Positions 20,016-27,077 of a stretch of 28,338 nucleotides of DNA are shown here, piece after piece. Numbering within the stretch: the stretch's first letter is position 1; each line of letters opens with the position of its first letter. This stretch comes from a virus. The notes under the pieces were generated by a model, which saw only the letters and a program-made list of their open reading frames with translations, had not been told where the DNA came from and did no database searches. The stretch is from IMG/VR virus record IMGVR_UViG_3300025896_000151, positions 1 to 28,338 of that record. One strand, written 5' to 3'. Made by a program: the position numbers and the translations under genes.

Positions 20016-20894
20016 TTAGGCGCTCTTGAAGAGGTAGCCGGCGGCGGTGTCGCCGGTGGCCGACGCGCCGAGCATGACGTCGAAACTGACCCAGCGGGTG
20101 CGGGTCGCCATCGAGAGCCAGGTCGACGTGAGGACCGGGAGGACCGGGCCGGTCGGACCTTGGCCGAGGGTGCCGCGGCCGCCGAGCTGGACGGAAACGA
20201 CGGATTGCTCGAGGCCATCCATGCCGTCGCTGTTCGTCTCGGGGAGACCGGAGACCATCGCGACCGCACCGGCACCGCCGGCGAAGCCGTAGATGTTCGT
20301 CCCGGCGCCCGTCCAGCGGGTGTTGAGGTAGATGCCATCGAAGCCGGCGAGGCCGGGGCGCGGGCCGATCTCGGTCGTGAGGCTCGTGGGGAGGAGCTTG
20401 CTGTAGGCCGTGCCGTCGAGGATGAGGTTCTTGACGGGAACCTTGGCGATGGCGGCCCACGCGGTGGCGAGATTGGCGCCGACGAGCGAGGACTGGGCGA
20501 CGGTGATGTTGCTGAAGTTCGTGGTGGTGAACGGCGTGAAGGCGACGTCGATCAGCTTATTGCCGAAGTTCTGGAGGTTAATGTCGACGAGCTGATTCAG
20601 GCGGAAGCCGTTGTTGAGCTCGCGCGGGGTGAGCTGGAACGAAACGGAGTATTGGGACACCAGGACGTTGACGTTGCTGATGTTGGAGTCGCCGGATTCC
20701 CAGTTCGTTGGGTTGGTCTGCACCGTGGCGCCGACGGTGGCGACGGGGATGCGGACGTTTTGGCCTTGGGTGAAGGACTCCGTGGAGAAGTCGGTCGAGA
20801 AGGCGTTGAAGGGGGCGAGGACGTTGCCGAGATACGTGAGCGAGCGTTTGCCGATCGTATCGAGAATGAGGGAGGAAGTGAGGTTATTTGCCAT
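20016..20894 (-). CDS. Major capsid protein (292 aa)
   Basis: The N-terminus MANNLTSSLILDTIGKRSLT and the following FNAFSTDFSTESFTQGQNVRIP (shown here as parts: STDFSTESF, GQNVRIPV) match a capsid-type opening with an early strand. The body has alternating strand and loop segments (VSFQLTPRELNNGF, FTPFTTTNFSNI). The C-terminal LSMATRTRWVSFDVMLG resembles the end of coat-protein domains. It follows protease and scaffold-like genes and precedes a strong terminator, as expected for the most abundant virion gene. Its codon use is cleaner than neighbours. The exact coat family was not determined. Confidence 0.8.
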   Translation of the reverse strand: MANNLTSSLILDTIGKRSLTYLGNVLAPFNAFSTDFSTESFTQGQNVRIPVATVGATVQTNPTNWESGDSNISNVNVLVSQYSVSFQLTPRELNNGFRLNQLVDINLQNFGNKLIDVAFTPFTTTNFSNITVAQSSLVGANLATAWAAIAKVPVKNLILDGTAYSKLLPTSLTTEIGPRPGLAGFDGIYLNTRWTGAGTNIYGFAGGAGAVAMVSGLPETNSDGMDGLEQSVVSVQLGGRGTLGQGPTGPVLPVLTSTWLSMATRTRWVSFDVMLGASATGDTAAGYLFKSA

Positions 20895-21040
20895 GATCGA
20901 GGGCCAGCCCGATCAGGTGTGCGTGAAGAGTGAGGGGTGAGGGTGAGGGTGGAACTGACGGGAAAGTGCCCCGCTGCATATCTAGCCGCACTTAAGCGGA
21001 CCCGGCATGGAGCCAGATTCAATATGAGCAGGGAAGGGGT
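20895..21040 (-). promoter_or_regulatory. Capsid upstream intergenic region
   Basis: 146 bp without a gene, AT-richer around 20976-20990 and 21020-21035. It contains CCGC-ACTTAA-GCGG (20983-20996), a small palindrome. On the minus strand a CTAGATATGC stretch could hold a -10, but I find no convincing -35 at proper spacing. It is a likely place for a capsid promoter or RNA-processing site. Not decided. Confidence 0.35.
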
Positions 21041-21640
21041 TTAGCGGCGCTGGGTGCGGCGAGCGATGTCGGCGCGCCAGAGGGCTTCGCTGTGGGCTTT
21101 GAGGTAGGATTTGGCTTCGGCGCCTTCGAGTTTCTCGTAGGCGGCGAGGTGGGTTTCGTCGCTCAGTTGCTCGGCGGCGGGGGCGGCATTGGGGTCGATT
21201 TGCTGGACGGGCGGGTGGCCCATCTTGGCGTTGGCAAGGGTGACTTGCTTGGCGACGTGGGCGGAGAAGGCCGCGGTGATCTCGTCCGGCGTGGCCGTGT
21301 GGGTGACGTTGACGCCGATTTGCGTGAGGATGCCGTGGGAAGCTGAGAGCTGATCGCTGAGGGCTGAGAGCTCGGAGGCTTTGGTGGCAAGTTCGGTGTC
21401 GAGGCGTTCGTTTTCGAGGAGGGCTTCGGCGAGGGCTTCGTCGGCACCACTGAGGGACTCGAGGTGGGATTTCAGGGACTCGGGGCCGGCGGCGAGGAGG
21501 GTTTCGAGGTTCAGGCCGGCGGACGTGAAGAGGGCGTTGACGGACTCGGCGAAGGCTTTGGACTGATCGAGGCCCGTCTTGGCTTGGTCGAGGGTCTTGG
21601 GGGCGAGGCCGAGGGTGGAAAGGAGGGTGGAGAGGGACAT
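21041..21640 (-). CDS. Scaffold-like capsid assembly protein (199 aa)
   Basis: The start at ATG 21640 (MSLSTLLSTLG) is preferred, as the frame before it runs through a TTGACA motif and Pro/Thr-rich DNA. The protein is highly helical and acidic. An Ala/Glu/Leu-rich coiled-coil stretch (about 65-105, ADEALAEALLENERLDTELA and onward) is followed by a Pro/Gln linker and a basic C-terminus (WRADIARRTQRR). It lies between the S49 protease and the coat gene, and its charge pattern fits a scaffolding protein removed by the protease. No sequence family identified. Confidence 0.6.
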   Translation of the reverse strand: MSLSTLLSTLGLAPKTLDQAKTGLDQSKAFAESVNALFTSAGLNLETLLAAGPESLKSHLESLSGADEALAEALLENERLDTELATKASELSALSDQLSASHGILTQIGVNVTHTATPDEITAAFSAHVAKQVTLANAKMGHPPVQQIDPNAAPAAEQLSDETHLAAYEKLEGAEAKSYLKAHSEALWRADIARRTQRR

Positions 21641-21682
21641 GGGGGCGGTTGCTGTGGCGGGGGGTGTCAAGGGATGGGGGGA

Positions 21683-22477
21683 TCAGGCCGCGGCGGCGGC
21701 GAGGTTGGGGGCGATGAAGTTGGCGAGGCCGCGGGTGAGGGCTTCGCGGCCCATGTAGACTTGGCCGGTCATGCTTTCGGCTTGCACGGCGGGGCGGGCG
21801 GTCTGGACGTGGGTGCGGAACATGGTGCCGATCGCATCGACGCGGGCTTGGGCGGTGGCGGCTTGCTCGGGGGTGAGGGGGGCATCGGCGCCGGCGAATT
21901 TATCGGGGCCGGAGCGGAAGACGCGGAGGCGGGTGCGGCCGTCGGGCGAGGTGGTGTCGAGGGTCTCGCGCACCTGGAGGACGGCGCCGATGGAGCCGAC
22001 TTGGGTGGTGGGGGTGACGGTGATTTTGTCGGCGGCGGAGGCAAGCCAGTAGGCGGCGGAGCCGATGAGGGTATCGGAGATGGCTTCGACGGGTTTGGTC
22101 TTGGTGTTAAAAATCTTTTCAGCGAGTTCGGGGACGCCGGTGACGGTGCCGCCGGGGCTATCGACGTGGAGGAGGATGCGGGAGACGGTGGGGTCGGCAT
22201 TGGCGGCATCGAAGGCGGTTTCGAGTTCGCCTATGTCGCAGCCGCCGCAGGCCATTTCCATCGGCGAGAGGCGTTTGCCGATCACGCCGTGAATGGGGAT
22301 GACGGCGACGCCGGGGCGGGGGGCGAGGGCGGGGCGCGGGGTGGGATCGGGGGCGGGGAGGAGGGCGGCCGGGGCGGTGAGGCGGCTTTCGATGAGGAGG
22401 GTGATGTTTTCAAGGGCTTCCGCGGTGATGAGCCAGGGGGTGCCGGTGAGGCGGGAGAGGAGGTGGAGGAATTTCAT
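21683..22477 (-). CDS. S49-family prohead protease / head maturation protease (264 aa)
   Basis: The start is placed at ATG 22477 (MKFLHLLSRL). Family S49 features: VAVIPIHGVIG (57-67), HVDSPGG (104-110), Ser140 in TLIGSAAYWLAS as the nucleophile, GSIGAV (151-156) and Lys193 in SGPDKFAGAD as the catalytic partner. This is the lambda gpC-like class that processes the portal, scaffold and coat. Located directly downstream of the portal gene, as in lambda. The region before residue 50 is Pro-rich and may be a linker. Confidence 0.9.
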   Translation of the reverse strand: MKFLHLLSRLTGTPWLITAEALENITLLIESRLTAPAALLPAPDPTPRPALAPRPGVAVIPIHGVIGKRLSPMEMACGGCDIGELETAFDAANADPTVSRILLHVDSPGGTVTGVPELAEKIFNTKTKPVEAISDTLIGSAAYWLASAADKITVTPTTQVGSIGAVLQVRETLDTTSPDGRTRLRVFRSGPDKFAGADAPLTPEQAATAQARVDAIGTMFRTHVQTARPAVQAESMTGQVYMGREALTRGLANFIAPNLAAAAA

Positions 22478-22502
22478 GTTTGGGGGAGAGGGCGAGGGGG
22501 AA

Positions 22503-22525
22503 AGCACGGGCTGAAGCTCCGTGCT
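22503..22525. repeat. Diverged CACGGGCT-family hairpin
   Basis: AGCACGG (22503-22509) pairs with CCGTGCT (22519-22525) around GCTGAAGCT. It lies between portal stop (22529) and protease start (22477) and is preceded by a purine-rich run. Confidence 0.6.
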
Positions 22526-22528
22526 ACG

Positions 22529-24088
22529 TTAGGCGGCGGGCTCGGGGGTGGCGGGCGCACCTTGCGCCCCGGTGCGTTGGACGGTCATGCCGAGGTCGCC
22601 CATGATTTGGTCGAGGGGGACTTCGGGATACTTCTTCTGGATGCTGAGGGCTTCCATGTAGGCGCGGGCGCGTTCGGTGTAGACTTCGGTGCTGGTTTTG
22701 CCGTCGCGGGCGTGGAGGGTGCTCATGCTGACGCGGCCGGCGGCGACGTCGTCGAGGTCGTATTTGGCCGAGGCTCGGTCGACTTCGAACCAGGGGGGCG
22801 GGGCGATGCCCCACCGCATCGTCTCGGGGTGGAGGGGGAGGGCGGCGATTTCGGGGCTGGCGAGGCACGCGGCGATGTAGTTGCAGGCGCGGGTGGCGGC
22901 GCGGTCGAGGGTCGTGAAGGTTTCGCGGATCAGCGTGTTGATTTGATCCTGAAGGGCGCGGTTACTCGCGCCTTTGAGGGCGGCGGGGTCGAGCATCTCG
23001 GCGCGCCAGCGGATGCCGGCGGCGCCGCGGGAGTGGACGCGGCTGTCGAAATTCATCCATTGATCGGAGGGGCGGTCGGTTTCGTGGGCTTTGACGGAGT
23101 AGCCGGTTTTGATGAATTTGGTGCGGCCGCGTTTGCTCTCGACGGTGGGGGAGCCGGGTTTGGAGGCGTTGGGGTTGGCTTGGCCGGGGAGGAAGGCGCC
23201 GGCGGCGTTATAGGTGCCGGTGGCGTTTTCTTCGATGAGGGTGAGGCGGGAATCTTCGATTTGTTGGTCGAGTTGGGCGGATTGGGCCATTTCGAGGCCG
23301 ATGAAGTCGAAGAGGGCGGCGGCGATTTCGGGGGGGGTGGTGCCTTCGCTGTAGCTACGGGGGCGGGCGACGCGGTAGAGGTCGCGGGCGGAGATGTCGT
23401 AGTCTTCCGAGCCTTTGGGATCGGCGCCGAGGACGCGGTAGGCGACTTCGGTGCCGGCGCGGTTGTAGATCTGGCCGCCGGTGATGCGGAGGCCGCGGTA
23501 GGCGCCGCGGATGGTCTTTTGTTTGCCGGATTCGTCGGTGATGGTGGTGAGGGCATCGGTGGGGCCGACGATTTGAGCTTGGTCGTCGCGTTGGCCGATG
23601 CGGTGGCGCTCGAGGATTTGGAGGGCGGGGTAGCCGGTTTCCCAGCGGGTGAGGAGGACGTAGAAGGAGCCGTCGGTGCCGAGGGTGGGGACGCCGAGGC
23701 GCCAGGTGGTGCGCCAATCGTAGAGGCAGCCGCGGAGGTTGGCGATGTTCAGGGCGGATTCGAGGAGGGGGAGGGCGGTGGCGCCGTAGTCGTGGTCTTG
23801 GCCGCGGAATTGGGGGCGGTAGTCGGAGGCGGAGACGTAGTCGGCTTTTTGGTCGAGGAGGGAGGAGGGTTGGCCGCGGGTGCCGATGGCGCGGCCTTCG
23901 GAGACGAGGCGGCGGGCGTTGCGGGGGCTGAGGAGGTCGATGTAGTCGCCGTAGTGATTCGGGGGGGCGGGGCGGAGGCGGTCGTCGTCTTCGGTGCGGC
24001 GATAGGCGGTGCCTTGGGGGCCGGCGGGGTAGGGGTTGCCGCGGGGGTCGAGGATGGTGAGGAAGCCGGGGGCGGTTTGGTTAGGCAT
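22529..24088 (-). CDS. Portal protein, lambda gpB type (519 aa)
   Basis: Typical lambda-type portal length and layout. The N-terminal NHYGDYIDLLSPRNARRLVS region leads into a core with LYDWRTTWRLGVPTLGTDG and EILERHRIG-like (LQILERHRIG) strands, then a helical stem (LFDFIGLEMAQSAQLDQQIE). The C-terminal domain includes RWRAEMLDPAALKGASNRAL and WGIAPPPWFEVD. The final segment (TVQRTGAQGAPATPEPAA) is Pro/Ala-rich and disordered. The dodecameric ring would receive the terminase. It precedes the S49 protease and follows the gpW-position gene, the classic lambda order. Confidence 0.9.
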   Translation of the reverse strand: MPNQTAPGFLTILDPRGNPYPAGPQGTAYRRTEDDDRLRPAPPNHYGDYIDLLSPRNARRLVSEGRAIGTRGQPSSLLDQKADYVSASDYRPQFRGQDHDYGATALPLLESALNIANLRGCLYDWRTTWRLGVPTLGTDGSFYVLLTRWETGYPALQILERHRIGQRDDQAQIVGPTDALTTITDESGKQKTIRGAYRGLRITGGQIYNRAGTEVAYRVLGADPKGSEDYDISARDLYRVARPRSYSEGTTPPEIAAALFDFIGLEMAQSAQLDQQIEDSRLTLIEENATGTYNAAGAFLPGQANPNASKPGSPTVESKRGRTKFIKTGYSVKAHETDRPSDQWMNFDSRVHSRGAAGIRWRAEMLDPAALKGASNRALQDQINTLIRETFTTLDRAATRACNYIAACLASPEIAALPLHPETMRWGIAPPPWFEVDRASAKYDLDDVAAGRVSMSTLHARDGKTSTEVYTERARAYMEALSIQKKYPEVPLDQIMGDLGMTVQRTGAQGAPATPEPAA

Positions 24089-24108
24089 CGGGAAGGACGG
24101 AGACGGAG

Positions 24109-24190
24109 TTTTTGACCACGGATGGCACGGATCTAACGGATAAAGGCAGCGGGATTAAATCCGTGAAATCGGTGTAATCCGTGATGGATC
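24109..24190 (-). repeat. REP-like palindrome, copy R9
   Basis: Arms ACCACGGAT (24115-24123) and ATCCGTGAT (24177-24185, one mismatch). It lies 3 bp from the stop of the 24194-24460 gene and 20 bp upstream of the portal start. Confidence 0.85.
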
Positions 24191-24193
24191 GGG

Positions 24194-24460
24194 TCAGAAG
24201 CTGGCGAGGGATTGAGTGGGGCTGGGGGTGCCGTATTCGGTGACGCCGAGTTGGTTGTAGGCGTCGGCGAGGGCGTCGGCCCACTCGGGGAGGGTGAGTT
24301 CGCGGCCGTTGGTGAGAAACTGATACGATTGGCCGTTGATGCTGGCACCCGTGAGCTGGGTGTTGCTCTTTTTCACCTCGGCTTTGTAGCGGATGCGCTC
24401 GGCGTCGAGTTCGGGGCGCGTGAAGAAGCGGTAGAGGCCGGTTTGGACGGTGGCTTGCAT
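24194..24460 (-). CDS. Small head protein in the gpW position (88 aa)
   Basis: The middle, IRYKAEVKKSNTQLTGASIN, followed by GQSYQFLTNGRELTLPEWAD, has the basic-then-beta-then-helix pattern of small head-tail joining proteins. It is encoded between terminase and portal, as lambda gpW is, and its size (88 aa) is slightly above gpW (68 aa). The sequence similarity is too low to be sure, so the call rests mostly on synteny. Confidence 0.5.
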   Translation of the reverse strand: MQATVQTGLYRFFTRPELDAERIRYKAEVKKSNTQLTGASINGQSYQFLTNGRELTLPEWADALADAYNQLGVTEYGTPSPTQSLASF

Positions 24461-24501
24461 CGGGCGGTGGGCGGTGGGGGTGTGGTGGTGGTGTAGAAAC
24501 G

Positions 24502-24530
24502 AAAAAACCCGCGGCTCCGGGGAGCGCGGG
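24502..24530 (-). terminator. Strong rho-independent terminator between terminase nuclease and portal genes
   Basis: Stem CCCGC(G)GCTCC and GGAGCGCGGG (24508-24530), with a plus-strand A-run at 24502-24507 that becomes a U-tract on the transcript. It separates packaging genes from head genes. Confidence 0.8.
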
Positions 24531-24584
24531 TGGTGATCCGAGCGCGGGGGCGCTTGGAAGGGGGGCGAGTGTCAAGGGGCCGGA

Positions 24585-24664
24585 GTTTTGACCACGGATG
24601 GCACGGATGGCACGGATAAAGGCAGGGGGATTGGATTCGTCTGATCGGTGTAATCCGTGGTTAA
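24585..24664 (-). repeat. REP-like palindrome, copy R10
   Basis: Arms ACCACGGAT (24591-24599) and ATCCGTGGT (24653-24661). It overlaps the TAA stop (24663-24661) of the terminase nuclease gene. Confidence 0.85.
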
Positions 24665-25338
24665 GATTGAAGGGCTAAGGGGGGAGCGGGATCGGTAAGG
24701 GTTTCGGCGCCGGTGAGGCCGAGGGCGGTGGCCACGACGACTTGCATGGCTTCGCAGTCGTCGGCGTGGTCGTCTTTTTGGCCGTGCCAGACGTAGTGGT
24801 GGCTGCCGTCGGGGTTTTCGATGCGTTTGCGGTAGTGGGCGTTGATTTGTTTGTAATACCAGTCGGGGGCGTCGCTGGCGGCGGTCCAGACGGGTTCGCC
24901 GGTGGGGGTTTTGGCTTCGGGGGACCGGAGGGCGTGGAGGCGGTTGAGGGCGGAGTTTTTGCTGAAGAGGGTTTCGACGACGCAGGAGCCGGTGGCGCCT
25001 TGGAGGAGGGTGCCGGTGTAGGCGTCGATGATTTTGGGTTCGGCGTAGATGCGGCGGATGCCGTCGGGGTGGGCGTAGTCGCGTTCGGCTTTGTCGCCCA
25101 TCATCGTGCGCCAGCCCATGCGGGCGCAGATGGTGCGGACGCGTTGGGTGTCGTGTCGGACGTCGAGGGCGATGCGTTCGGGGGGGGTGTTTTCTTCCGA
25201 GCAGATGCGGGCGATTTCCGAGGGGGAAAAGGCGATGAAGGCGAGGTGGAGGCGGCTCGCGGAGTAGCGGCCCCACTTGCGGATGACGGCGACGTAGTGG
25301 TCGAGTTGGACGTCGATGGTGCAGATGCGGGTTTCCAT
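24661..25338 (-). CDS. Terminase large subunit, nuclease domain encoded separately (225 aa)
   Basis: The opening, METRICTIDVQLDHYVAVIR, matches the start of the lambda gpA-type nuclease domain (lambda: IDSQLDRYE); Asp9 is a metal ligand. Further conserved features are Asp59 (ALDVRHD), G81-D82-K83 (MMGDK) and the C-terminal DDHADDCEAMQ block (Asp193/Asp194, Glu196). There is no ATPase domain; that is in a separate gene, 25935-27077. The ATG at 25338 is the first codon of the domain. The two genes together give a full-length large terminase of about 605 aa. Confidence 0.9.
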   Translation of the reverse strand: METRICTIDVQLDHYVAVIRKWGRYSASRLHLAFIAFSPSEIARICSEENTPPERIALDVRHDTQRVRTICARMGWRTMMGDKAERDYAHPDGIRRIYAEPKIIDAYTGTLLQGATGSCVVETLFSKNSALNRLHALRSPEAKTPTGEPVWTAASDAPDWYYKQINAHYRKRIENPDGSHHYVWHGQKDDHADDCEAMQVVVATALGLTGAETLTDPAPPLALQS

Positions 25339-25350
25339 GGGATGGAATGA

Positions 25351-25378
25351 CTAATGACTAATGTCTAATGTCTAATGA
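25351..25378. repeat. Four tandem CTAATG(A/T) heptads
   Basis: CTAATGA, CTAATGT, CTAATGT, CTAATGA at 25351-25378, preceded by a partial AATGA. The last unit contains the TAG stop (25374-25372) of the 61-aa gene. It sits at the join between the inserted small genes and the nuclease gene. Confidence 0.85.
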
Positions 25379-25557
25379 CGGGCGGGGCGCCGTTCCCATC
25401 GGTCTATGATTTTCACTAGATCGGATCGGCGCGGGGCATATTCAAAAGCGGCGTTATCTTCACCAAGAATCACCCACTCCTTTCGCGTGCGATATAGGTT
25501 GTAGGCTCGATAATTATAGAGGCCGGCTCTGATGCGTGCGATGCGGTGGGTTTTCAT
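25372..25557 (-). CDS. Small unknown protein inserted between the terminase halves (61 aa)
   Basis: Basic, Tyr/Arg-rich sequence (MKTHRIARIRAGLYNYRAYN, then LYRTRKEWVILGEDNAAFEY). Base composition is lower in GC than the flanking terminase genes, pointing to a different origin. Its stop is inside a run of heptad repeats at 25351-25378. It begins 9 bp after the 25567-25923 gene. No family recognised. It may be a small nucleic-acid-binding moron, but this is only a guess from its charge. Confidence 0.6.
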   Translation of the reverse strand: MKTHRIARIRAGLYNYRAYNLYRTRKEWVILGEDNAAFEYAPRRSDLVKIIDRWERRPARH

Positions 25558-25566
25558 GTTTGGAGT

Positions 25567-25923
25567 TCAAGGTTTCGGCCAAATCAGGGTAGCGGTGCGC
25601 GGCGGTGATTTGCGGCAAATATCCAAGGCCGTGCGCGCAGCAGAGAGCCACGATTCGGGCTTTTCATAGATCATCGGAGCGCGCTCACATTCTGCCATCA
25701 GCGCGGCGATGCTTCCGGGGCCGAGCAGGAAATCGAGGCGGGCAGTCTCAGCCTCGGCGTGAGTTTCCCAAGTGTCGCGGATCACGACGGCGCCATGCAT
25801 AAGGTTTGTTTCTGGCGCGCGCTCGACGTGTTCGCGCCAATAGCGCATCGCCTCCCATTCGGTGTCGAAACTGATAAAGATGCCGTCGTGGTTTGCGTTT
25901 CGAATTTGGTATTCAGTTTTCAT
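25567..25923 (-). CDS. Small unknown protein inserted between the terminase halves (118 aa)
   Basis: Begins MKTEYQIRNANHDGIFISFD, alternating strand and helix, with an acidic central helical part (AEAETARLDFLLGPGSIAAL). No catalytic motif (HNH, GIY-YIG or LAGLIDADG) is visible, so it is not a recognisable homing endonuclease. GC content is lower than the surrounding terminase genes. It starts 11 bp after the ATPase stop and lies just before the 61-aa gene. Function unknown. Confidence 0.65.
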   Translation of the reverse strand: MKTEYQIRNANHDGIFISFDTEWEAMRYWREHVERAPETNLMHGAVVIRDTWETHAEAETARLDFLLGPGSIAALMAECERAPMIYEKPESWLSAARTALDICRKSPPRTATLIWPKP

Positions 25924-25934
25924 TGCAAAAAAGG

Positions 25935-27077
25935 TTACTCACCGGGCCACACTTCCCGCATTTTGTAGGGGGTGGGGTGTTGGTGTTTGGATTGGTTTTC
26001 GGGGCGGTGGTAGAACTCGGGGTCCCAGGTGTCGGCGTCGCGTTTGAGGACGATTTGTTCGAGGAGGGTCACCGTGCCGAGGGTGGTGCGTTCGCGTTCG
26101 GCGTTGACCATTTCGCAGGCGATCACGGCCCAGCTGCTGAAGGGTATCCCACTAATCCACCAGCCGATGGTGCGGGGGGTGGTGGAGGGGGTGGGGTTGA
26201 GGGCGATCCAGCGGCCGCGGGGTTTGTCGGCCGTGCCGTTCATGGCGAGGCGGGTGGCGGGGGTGTCGGGGTGGCGGTGGCGGCAGTGGGGGCATTGGTA
26301 GGCGACGGTGGGGGCGATGCGGGCGTTATCGGCGAGGCCGCGGGGGGTGTGGTGGGTCTCGTAGACGATGCCGCCGGTGCGTTCGCCGGTGGTGGGGTCT
26401 TTGTGGGTGCGGCGGGGGACGAAGTGGCGGCCACAGGCGGGGCAGAGGGGGTGCCAGGTGCGTTGGTCGGAGGCTTGGAAATATTGGTCGGCTTCGGAGC
26501 CGGCTGCCGTGCCGGTGAGCATGTGGATCTCGCGCCAGGTGCCTTGTTCGGAGTAGCTCTCGCGGCGTTTGGCGATGTCGGCGCACCAGCCGGGTTCGTA
26601 GGTCCAGGATTCGTCGAGGTAGAGGTCGCGGGCGGTCTTGGATTGGCGTTGGAGTTTGATGCCGGCGGAGCGGAAGAGGAAGTTGTGGCCGGCGGGGAAT
26701 TGGAGGCGGGTGCGGGCGCGTTTGTTGGGGTCGGCGTAGAGGAGGGGGTGGAGGATGGGGAGGGCGTCGAAGAGGGGGTTGAATTTCTCGTCGCAGAAGT
26801 CGTCGATGGCTTTCTCGGGGTGGGAATACCAGAGGGAGGGGCCGGGGTTCACGAGCATGGAGCGCGTGGCGTAGAGTTGGCCGACGAGGGTCTTGATGAG
26901 TTGGGTGGCGCCGCGGATGATGAAGCGGGTGCCGGGGGTGCGGTCGATGGTGTCGAGGATGTCGGGGGCGATGGGGAGGTCGAGGGCGTCCATGATGGTG
27001 GGGACGCCGGCGAGGTGCTTGCGGGCGAAGGCGAGGGTGGATTTGCGGCGGAGGGGGGCGATATCCGCGGGGGTCAT
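25935..27077 (-). CDS. Terminase large subunit, ATPase domain encoded separately (380 aa)
   Basis: The lambda gpA/PF05876-type motor: a Walker A-like GATQLIKT (56-63; usual form GxTQxGKT, here Ile replaces Gly before Lys), Walker B region DLYLDESW (141-148, with Asp145-Glu146), and GTAAGSEADQYFQASDQRTW. Two CPxC motifs follow (C202/C205 and C252/C255), as in the gpA zinc element. The start is ATG 27077, which overlaps the 27074-27232 stop. It ends KMREVWPGE, exactly where gpA continues into its nuclease domain, now encoded at 24661-25338. Confidence 0.9.
   Translation of the reverse strand: MTPADIAPLRRKSTLAFARKHLAGVPTIMDALDLPIAPDILDTIDRTPGTRFIIRGATQLIKTLVGQLYATRSMLVNPGPSLWYSHPEKAIDDFCDEKFNPLFDALPILHPLLYADPNKRARTRLQFPAGHNFLFRSAGIKLQRQSKTARDLYLDESWTYEPGWCADIAKRRESYSEQGTWREIHMLTGTAAGSEADQYFQASDQRTWHPLCPACGRHFVPRRTHKDPTTGERTGGIVYETHHTPRGLADNARIAPTVAYQCPHCRHRHPDTPATRLAMNGTADKPRGRWIALNPTPSTTPRTIGWWISGIPFSSWAVIACEMVNAERERTTLGTVTLLEQIVLKRDADTWDPEFYHRPENQSKHQHPTPYKMREVWPGE

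Noticed and set aside
21464-24115. Very long plus-strand open frame (883 codons) opposite protease and portal genes
   Set aside because: Its translation is almost only Gly, Glu, Ala, Val and Asp with no motifs, as expected for the antisense of high-GC genes. The minus strand carries recognisable portal and S49 protease in the same interval.
7390-24664. Regularly repeated palindromes considered as a CRISPR array
   Set aside because: The copies are hundreds to thousands of bases apart with genes between them. They are long imperfect palindromes in gene 3' regions, and no cas gene is visible.
25567-25923. Homing endonuclease in the terminase insert
   Set aside because: No HNH, GIY-YIG, LAGLIDADG or His-Cys motif in either small gene.
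25339-25934. Group I/II intron or intein inside the terminase
   Set aside because: No intein motifs, and I cannot see an intron secondary structure. The interval is mostly filled by two plausible genes, and each terminase half has its own stop or start. Kept only as a test in the findings.
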